This document shows positions 22,681 through 27,342 of a stretch of DNA of 27,342 bases, piece after piece (within the stretch, counting starts at the first letter, position 1; every line of letters starts with the position of its first letter). A program made the translations under genes and the position numbers. Under the pieces are notes generated by a model. The model did no database searches and was not told where the DNA came from. It worked only from the letters and a program-made list of their open reading frames with translations. Source of the stretch: CAYNEO01 sp964396245 (GTDB lineage: Bacteria > Zixibacteria > MSB-5A5 > GN15 > FEB-12); NCBI GenBank assembly GCA_964396245.1, contig CAYNEO010000044.1, positions 1-27,342 on the forward strand, read 5' to 3'.

Positions 22681-23196
22681 TTACAGCTTGATACCGCGCT
22701 GAAACGGCTTGAATTCGGACTTCTTGAGATCGTCAGGATCCGGCTTGAGACTCGATTGCATACCCGTTGGCAGCGATGGATACGTGTCCGGGGGCACTCG
22801 CGTTTTGTTCTTGTAGGACTCGATATAGCCCACCGCAATGCTGAGACCCTGGGCATATTCCCTGAGCAACTTCTCCCGCGCCGAGCCTTTGGTCAGGTGG
22901 GAACTGTTGCCCGTGAAAGCGAACACGAAACCGGGATCGGATGAAAACACCCGGATGCTCGTGATTTTCTCGTCTTTGAGGGACGTTTTGATAAACTTCA
23001 AGAGCGAAAAAAACGCCCCGAACTCGAGGTCAATAGCACTGCCGTCAGCCCGGCACTTGAAGAGGATGCCCAGCGATGGAATGGCGAACGTCACCATCCC
23101 CGGGGCAAATCCCTCCCGCTCCAGCACCGGGTCCATACTGGTATTCCGGAAAGCTGATATGTAGCAGTCAACCGGGGTGTCTGTCTTCTTCTTCAC
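22681..23196 (-). CDS. Conserved-looking protein of unknown function, 171 aa
   Basis: I do not recognise this protein. It reads as a compact alpha/beta domain (residues about 8-130): CYISAFRNTSM, then MVTFAIPSLGILFKCRADGS, a helix FFSLLKFIKTSLKDE, SIRVFSSDPGFVFAFTG, and a long helix REKLLREYAQGLSIAVGYIE. A proline-rich, charged C-terminal 35 residues follow. There is no signal peptide or membrane helix. The GTG start at 23196 has a good Shine-Dalgarno (AGGA, 6 nt upstream), and the composition is that of a real soluble protein. It stands between spacers of about 150 and 218 nt, so it may be its own transcription unit. Confidence 0.75.
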   Translation of the reverse strand: MKKKTDTPVDCYISAFRNTSMDPVLEREGFAPGMVTFAIPSLGILFKCRADGSAIDLEFGAFFSLLKFIKTSLKDEKITSIRVFSSDPGFVFAFTGNSSHLTKGSAREKLLREYAQGLSIAVGYIESYKNKTRVPPDTYPSLPTGMQSSLKPDPDDLKKSEFKPFQRGIKL

Positions 23197-23316
23197 GCTG
23201 GTTCCTAAAGCAAGGACGGTGCCGCAATCATGCGCTCGAGAAGATTCTGCAACTTGTTGTAAATCAATACGGCGACAGAAACAAGGCGATCGTCCTCCCC
23301 CGTGTTTGTGCGGAGA

Positions 23317-23335
23317 ATTTCAGCAAAACTGAAAT
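23317..23335. repeat. Small perfect hairpin between thioesterase and the 171-aa gene
   Basis: ATTTCAG-caaaa-CTGAAAT is a perfect 7-bp inverted repeat, 13 nt past the thioesterase stop. On the minus strand it is followed by TCTCC rather than a T-run. It may be a weak terminator or an mRNA-stabilising stem. Confidence 0.5.
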
Positions 23336-23347
23336 CGGACGCCGGTC

Positions 23348-23779
23348 TCAGTCAATCGAACTCTTGAGCTCTTCACGAAGTTCGGCGCGGGCTTCCATAT
23401 ATTTCCCCGTCGCCGTGGCATAAACCTGCCCGTTTTCATCGACAGCTTCCCCCTCGGTGAAATAAACCCGACCTCTTCCCCCGACATGCCTCCCGACCAG
23501 TCTCAACCGGTCCCCCGTCCGCACCGGCCGCTTGAACTTGATCGTCATCTCCGCCGTCACCGCGTAAATATCCTTTGCAAGAAGCGCTTTGACCATCACT
23601 TCGTCGAGCAGCGATGACAGCACGCCGCCGTGGTAGATGCCGCGATAACCTTCGAACGATTCATCCGCCGTCAGTTCCGTTACCGCCTCTTTGCCGTCGA
23701 AGAAAAACTTCGCCTTCAGCCCGCCGGGATTTTCGTCGCCGCAGACAAAACAGTGCCGGTATTTGAGTATCTCACGCAT
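23348..23779 (-). CDS. PaaI-like hotdog-fold thioesterase
   Basis: The 143-residue protein reads as a hotdog-fold acyl-CoA thioesterase of the PaaI/YigI type. HGGVLSSLLDEVM carries the conserved HGG plus the Asp/Glu of the central helix, and KFKRPVRTGDRLRL is the conserved edge strand. The start MREILKYRHCFVCGDENPGGL has a CxxC (Cys 10 and 13), a common N-terminal variant in this family. The acyl substrate is unknown. I prefer ATG 23779 over an in-frame TTG at 23821, because a TTGACA-17-TTTACT promoter spans the segment between them and ends 7 nt before the ATG. There is no Shine-Dalgarno, so the mRNA is probably leaderless. Confidence 0.87.
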   Translation of the reverse strand: MREILKYRHCFVCGDENPGGLKAKFFFDGKEAVTELTADESFEGYRGIYHGGVLSSLLDEVMVKALLAKDIYAVTAEMTIKFKRPVRTGDRLRLVGRHVGGRGRVYFTEGEAVDENGQVYATATGKYMEARAELREELKSSID

Positions 23780-23786
23780 AGGCGAT

Positions 23787-23815
23787 AGTAAAGCCCGACT
23801 TGATCCCGGTGTCAA
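23787..23815 (-). promoter_or_regulatory. Promoter for a probably leaderless thioesterase mRNA
   Basis: On the minus strand, TTGACA (23810-23815), a 17-nt spacer and TTTACT (23787-23792) lie 7 nt before the ATG at 23779. Transcription should begin at or within a base or two of the ATG. It sits just downstream of the lipoprotein terminator, as expected for a new transcription unit. Confidence 0.6.
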
Positions 23816-23819
23816 CGCC

Positions 23820-23850
23820 AAAATAAAAGCCCGGCGGGTAAGCGCCGGGC
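23820..23850 (-). terminator. Rho-independent terminator of the lipoprotein gene
   Basis: GCCCGGCG-cttacc-CGCCGGGC is a perfect 8-bp stem followed by TTTTATTTT on the minus strand. It lies 27 nt past the lipoprotein stop. It is the strongest terminator in the window and ends the argF-lipoprotein unit. Confidence 0.95.
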
Positions 23851-23877
23851 CGGGTGCAGATGATGATTTGAGGCCCG

Positions 23878-24711
23878 TTACAGAACGGTGCAGAATGTCT
23901 TAACGTATTCTTCCTGATGAGTCCCATCGGAGACAACGGCCCCCATCGTACCATCGATGAAGGTAGCCTGCACACTCCAATTCGAAGCCACGCCCTGCGC
24001 GTCGCCGACCGAGCAGGTCACCTGCGCGGTGGCTTCCATGGCGCCGGATGACGGGCAGCAGGGCGACCAGCCGTTGGCCAGTCTATCCATAAGCAGACTC
24101 GTCACGGTGGCATCCATCACCAGTTGGCGGTTCAGCGATGAATCGGCCGTGACGGAATTAACCTGCATATTTGCCTGTCCGGTTACATAAACCCGGTCGG
24201 TATTTAATCCGGTAAGTCTGAACTCTCCCGACACGATATAATCGTCGTAGCTCTGCATCTCCTGCGAGTGCGTGAGCGTCCAGCGATGCCTGAGGATAAG
24301 ACCGTCCGCCCCCACGGCTGTCAACTGCGGCGAGCCGTTCCTGATAAACATCAGCGAATCGACCACGACATGCGTTCCCGCGGCGCCAAGCTCGGTGCGG
24401 CTGAGAATGTACCACATATCGGCCGTGCTGACCGTGTCGAAACCGAATGACGATGTGATTATGCCGTCATCCGTCTCACGCGTGAGCGAATCTATGCTCC
24501 ATGACTTTATCACTATCTCGAGGGCGTCGGTAAACAGGTCGAGGCTGGAACTGACCATCCCGTTGATCTCCTCCTGTACGACCGGGTACTGGCCGTCGAT
24601 ACCTTCAACGCCGCTGATCGGAGCTTCGTCACTCGAACAGCCGACAAACATCAACCCGAGACAACCGAGAACAAGCAGGCCCGTTACGATGACAAGCTTA
24701 TGAGAACGCAT
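23878..24711 (-). CDS. Lipoprotein of unknown function
   Basis: The 277-residue protein has a clear lipoprotein signal (hydrophobic 6-22) and the lipobox FVGC at 22-25, with Ser-Ser following, consistent with outer-membrane placement. I find no known domain in the mature part. It alternates beta-like stretches (DGIITSSFGFDTV, YIVSGEFRLTGL, DRVYVTGQANMQVN) with a Cys pair (CC in the SPCCPSS stretch near residue 217) and further Cys near 231 and 274. AAGGAG 8 nt before the ATG supports the start. It follows argF after 55 nt and ends at a strong terminator, so it is probably on the argF transcript by read-through, though no functional link is evident. Confidence 0.8.
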   Translation of the reverse strand: MRSHKLVIVTGLLVLGCLGLMFVGCSSDEAPISGVEGIDGQYPVVQEEINGMVSSSLDLFTDALEIVIKSWSIDSLTRETDDGIITSSFGFDTVSTADMWYILSRTELGAAGTHVVVDSLMFIRNGSPQLTAVGADGLILRHRWTLTHSQEMQSYDDYIVSGEFRLTGLNTDRVYVTGQANMQVNSVTADSSLNRQLVMDATVTSLLMDRLANGWSPCCPSSGAMEATAQVTCSVGDAQGVASNWSVQATFIDGTMGAVVSDGTHQEEYVKTFCTVL

Positions 24712-24766
24712 AGATGCGGCTCCTTTCGTCTTGTCCCCTGCCTCGGGCGGCGGTCGCTGTCGATCG

Positions 24767-25669
24767 CTACTTCAGGAGAAACGCCATGATGGCTTTCTGG
24801 ATGTGCAGTCTGTTCTCGGCCTCGTCGAACACCACCGAATGAGGCCCGTCCATCACCTCGTCGGTGATCTCTCTTCCCCGTTCGGCCGGCAGACAGTGCA
24901 TCACAATCGCCCTGGGATCGGCACCCTCCAACAGAGAACTATTTACCTGGTATTTTCTGAGTTTTGCTTCCTTTTCCGCGGCTTTGTCCTTCTGGCCCAT
25001 CGAGGCCCAGACATCCGTATAGATAACATCGGCGTTCGCAACCGCTTCTTTAGGATCGGCCGTGATCAGTATCTTACTGTCCGGGTTACCCTTGGCGCGC
25101 TTGGTGATCTCCGGGTCGGGCTGTGTGTCTTCGGCCGTGCCGATACGAAGCTCCAGCGGAATCAGGGAAGCCAAATTAAGCCAGCTGTTGGCGATATTGT
25201 TGCCGTCGCCGAGGTACGCCACGACATACCGGTCCTTCGGCTTGAGATGTTCCGTGATCGTGAAATAGTCCCCCAGAATCTGGCACGGGTGCACCAGATC
25301 GGTCAGCCCGTTAACCACCGGCACCGTGGCGTGCTTCGCGAGTCCCTCGACATCCGAGTGCGCAAAAGTGCGGATCATAATCAGGCCCACATACCGCGAG
25401 AGCACCTTGGCGGCGTCGTGAATCGACTCCCGCTGTCCGAGCTTTATCTCGGCGTCGGTGACATACAGGGCGTTGCCGCCGAGTTCGTCGATACCGACCT
25501 CGAACGATATCCGCGTCCTCAGCGACGGCTTCGTGAAAATACAGGCGACCGACTTGCCCTCGAGCGGCTTCGGGCTGATCTCCTTGCGTTTCATCTTCCC
25601 GCAAAGATCGAAAACTTCCCGGACCTCGTCGGCGGTGAGGTCGGTTATCTGGCAGAGTGAACGGGCCAT
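24767..25669 (-). CDS. argF: Ornithine carbamoyltransferase
   Basis: This 300-residue cytosolic enzyme makes citrulline from ornithine and carbamoyl phosphate in arginine synthesis. The carbamoyl-phosphate motif reads SLRTR (in TKPSLRTRISFE) instead of the common STRTR, a variant I have seen in other members. IRTFAHSDVEGLA, then LVHPCQILGDY (HPCQ), DVWASMGQK (the ornithine-binding SMG loop) and MHCLPAERG (HCLP) are all present. SMG and HCLPAxRG favour ornithine over N-acetyl- or succinyl-ornithine substrates. The start is set by a strong Shine-Dalgarno (AAGGAGG). A good promoter lies 45 nt upstream, and no other arg gene is adjacent. Confidence 0.95.
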   Translation of the reverse strand: MARSLCQITDLTADEVREVFDLCGKMKRKEISPKPLEGKSVACIFTKPSLRTRISFEVGIDELGGNALYVTDAEIKLGQRESIHDAAKVLSRYVGLIMIRTFAHSDVEGLAKHATVPVVNGLTDLVHPCQILGDYFTITEHLKPKDRYVVAYLGDGNNIANSWLNLASLIPLELRIGTAEDTQPDPEITKRAKGNPDSKILITADPKEAVANADVIYTDVWASMGQKDKAAEKEAKLRKYQVNSSLLEGADPRAIVMHCLPAERGREITDEVMDGPHSVVFDEAENRLHIQKAIMAFLLK

Positions 25670-25714
25670 GGCGAACCTCCTTCAAAACTTTTTGGCAGGT
25701 ACAAAATTGTGCAG

Positions 25715-25743
25715 AATAAAGGCCGTTAACCGGCCGATGTCAA
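25715..25743 (-). promoter_or_regulatory. Promoter of argF with a palindrome in the spacer
   Basis: On the minus strand, TTGACA (25738-25743), a 17-nt spacer and TTTATT (25715-25720). The spacer is largely filled by the perfect inverted repeat GGCCG-TTAAC-CGGCC (25721-25735), a plausible operator. It does not resemble the AT-rich ARG box of ArgR. Confidence 0.65.
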
Positions 25744-25750
25744 GTAGTGG

Positions 25751-25763
25751 AGCCCGCCGGGCT
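25751..25763. repeat. Short GC hairpin between argF and the LiaF-like gene
   Basis: AGCCC-gcc-GGGCT is a perfect 5-bp stem with a 3-nt loop in the divergent spacer, just upstream of the argF -35 box. It has no T-run and its role is unclear. Confidence 0.35.
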
Positions 25764-25817
25764 TAAAATCCTTGCGGATTGTAACCCTTTGGGTGATATT
25801 ACGTATTCATTGGGTGG

Positions 25818-26549
25818 ATGCACAAACAGCAAAGGCGGACTGGTGTGAGCAGCAAGAAATCCTTATGGGGGATAGTCCTGGTCCTGCTGGGGATCCTCCT
25901 CTTGTTCCGGACGTTTGACCTGATCTATTTCGATTTCGGCGATTTCTTCCGGGTTATCATTCCCCTCGCGTTCATCACCATCGGCGCGTGGTTGATCATC
26001 CGTCGGCGGCGCGAGGAACAGCGCTTCGAATCCGAGATGCGCTACCAGTACCACACCGGCGACACCGGTGTCGGCCCTGTCCCGCCCCCTCCCGGCCCGG
26101 CCGGACCGTCCTCCGAACCCGGCGCTGACCGGCAATCCGACAGCCGGCAGGAAACGGCCCGTCCTGATTACATGGACCACCGCGCCCGTTACAGCAAATT
26201 CATCGGCGACATGTTTATCGACTGCGAGAATATCAAGCTCCAGAACGTGGAAATATCCGGCTTTGTTGGCGATGTCGAGGTCAAGCTCGCCGGCGGGTCG
26301 CTCGTGCGGGGGTTGAACCGGATGGTGATTTCCGGTTTTCTCGGCGATATTCGTATTCTGGTGCCGAGGGGGATGGCGGTCTTTGCCAACTGTTCCAATT
26401 TTGTGGGGGATGTCGATGTTCTCGGCCGCCGGGCATCGGGCTTCGGGAACAACATCGACGGCCAGACGGCGAACTACCGCGAGGCCGAGTCCAAACTCTA
26501 CATCGCCGCCAATTCGTTTGTCGGCGACATCCGCATTTACGAGGTGTAG
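25818..26549 (+). CDS. LiaF-like two-TM protein with C-terminal beta-repeat domain
   Basis: The 243-residue protein has two membrane helices at about 17-34 and 44-61 (the DUF5668-like unit) and a basic RRRREE stop. A proline-rich linker (about 85-115) follows. A C-terminal LiaF-type domain covers about 125-243, with repeated 'F.GD..I' turns: KFIGDMFIDCENIKL, SGFVGDVEV, SGFLGDIRI, NFVGDVDVLG and SFVGDIRI. In Firmicutes such proteins inhibit the LiaRS envelope-stress system, but no LiaR/LiaS is visible, so here it is better called a LiaF-like membrane protein. The start is not certain: ATG 25818 has only a weak GGGTGG in front, and GTG 25845 with AAAGG upstream is possible. Confidence 0.82.
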   Translation: MHKQQRRTGVSSKKSLWGIVLVLLGILLLFRTFDLIYFDFGDFFRVIIPLAFITIGAWLIIRRRREEQRFESEMRYQYHTGDTGVGPVPPPPGPAGPSSEPGADRQSDSRQETARPDYMDHRARYSKFIGDMFIDCENIKLQNVEISGFVGDVEVKLAGGSLVRGLNRMVISGFLGDIRILVPRGMAVFANCSNFVGDVDVLGRRASGFGNNIDGQTANYREAESKLYIAANSFVGDIRIYEV

Positions 26550-26595
26550 GGCAGTAATTTCGAGAACCTCCCACGGTTCGGATTTACTATTACCG

Positions 26596-26620
26596 GGACT
26601 CTCTTTAGGTCCTTTATTTC
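26596..26620 (+). terminator. Weak terminator-like stem behind the LiaF-like gene
   Basis: GGAC-tctctttag... pairs with GTCC (26609-26612), followed by TTTATTTC. The stem is only 4 bp, so termination would be weak. A further small hairpin (GAACC ... GGTTC, 26564-26579) lies just before it. Confidence 0.35.
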
Positions 26621-26872
26621 ACCTCAATCACGATTTTTTGCACTAATCAAACCGCCTTAACCAGTAACGAGAGTCTTTGCTTCGACTGGACTAAAGACAA
26701 TTATCTAATTGATATCGTCACTAGGAAGGGGCCCCCAATACTTTGGTATACAGCGTATTAGGAAGTCGAAGACTAGTACCGGTTAATCTCAACATCAATC
26801 ACCCCGAATTATAAACCGTCGCACGTGTAACCCGCTGTGTATCATCCGGTTTACTTTTCCGTTTTGTTAATC

Positions 26873-26886
26873 CTCACATTTGTGAG
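26873..26886 (+). promoter_or_regulatory. Candidate operator palindrome next to the leader promoter
   Basis: CTCACA-TT-TGTGAG is a perfect 14-nt palindrome ending 7 nt before the -35 box at 26894. It would be centred about 49 nt upstream of the predicted start, a position common for activators. The binding protein cannot be named. Confidence 0.5.
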
Positions 26887-26893
26887 ATATTAG

Positions 26894-26922
26894 TTGACAA
26901 GAATCGGTCGATTGGCTAAAAT
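26894..26922 (+). promoter_or_regulatory. Strong sigma70-type promoter
   Basis: TTGACA (26894-26899), a 17-nt spacer and TAAAAT (26917-26922) match 11 of 12 consensus positions. The predicted start is near 26929. It faces the gene beginning at 27295 and leaves a leader of about 365 nt. Confidence 0.82.
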
Positions 26923-26928
26923 ATATAA

Positions 26929-27294
26929 GAATGTTCTTTGACAATTGATCCTTATTCTATTGACAGGCTGGCAGGTTCCCCTGTGATCTCTAACCATCGC
27001 ACGATGCGTGATGTCTATGAAGGGTCGCCGTTGGCGACCGACTCTCATCTTTTGAGAGGTACTCGCTGGAGCAGCGACGTGGAAAAGCCAGAAGGCGTAA
27101 CGGCACCGCCCTACTATTACTGGTTTCGGCGTGCTGGCAATCCATCTTTCGCGCCGAGCACAATGCCCAGTGAGCAGGCGTGCACTTTTTCTCAAGTGCT
27201 TTTCAAGTTCAAAGGGCACGGCGGGCACGTGTAGTAAGTCAGTTCGTGTCTGCGGTGCAAGCTTAACCTTTAGAGATTGATAAGGAGAACGTGA
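26929..27294 (+). ncRNA. Putative structured leader RNA upstream of the gene at 27295
   Basis: The predicted transcript from 26929 to the Shine-Dalgarno at 27282 contains a row of small perfect hairpins. They are CGCA/TGCG (26998-27008), GGTCGCC/GGCGACC (27023-27039), CTCTCA/TGAGAG (27042-27058), CGCTG/CAGCG (27064-27076), TCGGCG/CGCCGA (27126-27157) and GCACTT/AAGTGC (27182-27199). The last is followed by TTTTC, like a weak attenuator. I do not recognise a known riboswitch or T-box. A 98-codon open frame runs through it (26938-27234) but has no Shine-Dalgarno or familiar sequence. It could be a leader RNA, an independent small RNA or, less likely, a small gene. Confidence 0.4.
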
Positions 27295-27342
27295 ATGAAA
27301 GAAAAGCCAGCCGAGAAACGGCAAGATGACGTTATGGGTGCG
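27295..27342 (+). CDS. Start of an unknown gene cut by the window edge
   Basis: An ATG at 27295 is preceded by a strong Shine-Dalgarno (AAGGAG, 7 nt upstream) and opens the frame MKEKPAEKRQDDVMGA, which runs off the end. The 16 visible residues are charged and hydrophilic, with no signal peptide and no recognisable family. A GTG four bases earlier is in another frame and hits a stop after twelve codons. The gene lies behind the promoter at 26894 and the structured leader, on the strand opposite to the pilus cluster. Confidence 0.65.
   Translation, partial: MKEKPAEKRQDDVMGA

Larger units (their letters stand above)
26550..26893. other. AT-rich intergenic region without a recognisable gene
   Basis: This is a 344-nt stretch behind the LiaF-like gene. 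No reading frame of plausible composition is present. It carries several small inverted repeats: GTCTTT/AAAGAC (26673-26698), CCAATAC/GTATTAGG with one bulge (about 26735-26762), and the palindrome at 26873-26886 listed separately. It is clearly richer in A+T than the flanking genes. I see no tRNA, IS end or attachment site. Confidence 0.5.

Noticed and set aside
24731..25660. 309-codon plus-strand frame opposite argF
   Set aside because: Mirror of argF; the OTC motifs on the minus strand settle which strand codes.
27023..27199. tRNA, T-box or known riboswitch in the leader hairpins
   Set aside because: No acceptor-type pairing, T-loop (GGTTCRA) or T-box sequence, and no known aptamer consensus could be recognised.
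26890..27324. 144-codon minus-strand open frame at the right end
   Set aside because: No Shine-Dalgarno and no familiar motif. It runs opposite to a strong promoter and over the start of the better supported gene at 27295.
1..27342. CRISPR array, transposase, integrase or phage genes
   Set aside because: No regular direct repeats and no protein with such motifs were found; the gene content is housekeeping plus the pilus/polarity cluster.

Overview
The window looks like a contig from an uncultured, GC-rich, Gram-negative-type bacterium. The clues are outer-membrane-type lipoproteins, a complete PilB/PilT/PilC pilus motor, a myxobacterial-type MglA GTPase with roadblock partners, and a 100-N scaffold gap. 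A lineage in or near the FCB group (for example candidate phylum Zixibacteria) or a deltaproteobacterium-like lineage would fit. That placement is inference from gene content only. Almost everything is on the minus strand, so the text follows transcription from high to low coordinates.

Region 1 (27342 to 25818, plus strand): the start of an unknown gene (27295 on) lies behind a strong sigma70-type promoter and a leader of about 365 nt full of small perfect hairpins. About 345 nt of AT-rich spacer precede it. Before that is a two-TM LiaF-like protein (25818..26549), divergent from argF.

Region 2 (25669 to 20236, minus): ornithine carbamoyltransferase, an unknown lipoprotein ending in a textbook terminator, a PaaI-like hotdog thioesterase whose promoter suggests a leaderless mRNA, an unknown 171-aa protein, a possible ParB/SbnI-like protein, then a small 2x[4Fe-4S] ferredoxin overlapping a geranylgeranyl-reductase-family flavoprotein. 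The ferredoxin is too short for standard ORF listing. rpsT (19961..20215, plus) converges on this reductase.

Region 3 (19899 to 6170, minus): envelope, DNA-uptake, pilus and polarity genes. In order they are murJ, comEC (with a metal-motif-less C-terminal beta-lactamase-like domain), a DUF4388/PATAN protein, a small membrane protein, TPR-roadblock, membrane-anchored roadblock, stand-alone roadblock, MglA GTPase with a 147-residue disordered/basic tail, a second stand-alone roadblock, pilB, pilT and pilC. A perfect consensus promoter (TTGACA-17-TATAAT) sits in front of the TPR-roadblock gene. A likely reading is that MglA and four roadblock-fold proteins control where or when the type IV pilus motors act. 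ComEC nearby suggests that one output may be DNA uptake.

Region 4 (6065 to 1, minus): a PilS-like membrane PAS histidine kinase without a response regulator in view, a SurA/PpiC-type lipoprotein, a dolichol-kinase-family membrane enzyme, a cold-shock protein with a clean terminator, a low-specificity threonine aldolase interrupted by the N gap, and a partial MBL-fold hydrolase running off the left edge. I see no tRNA, rRNA, CRISPR array, transposase or phage gene.
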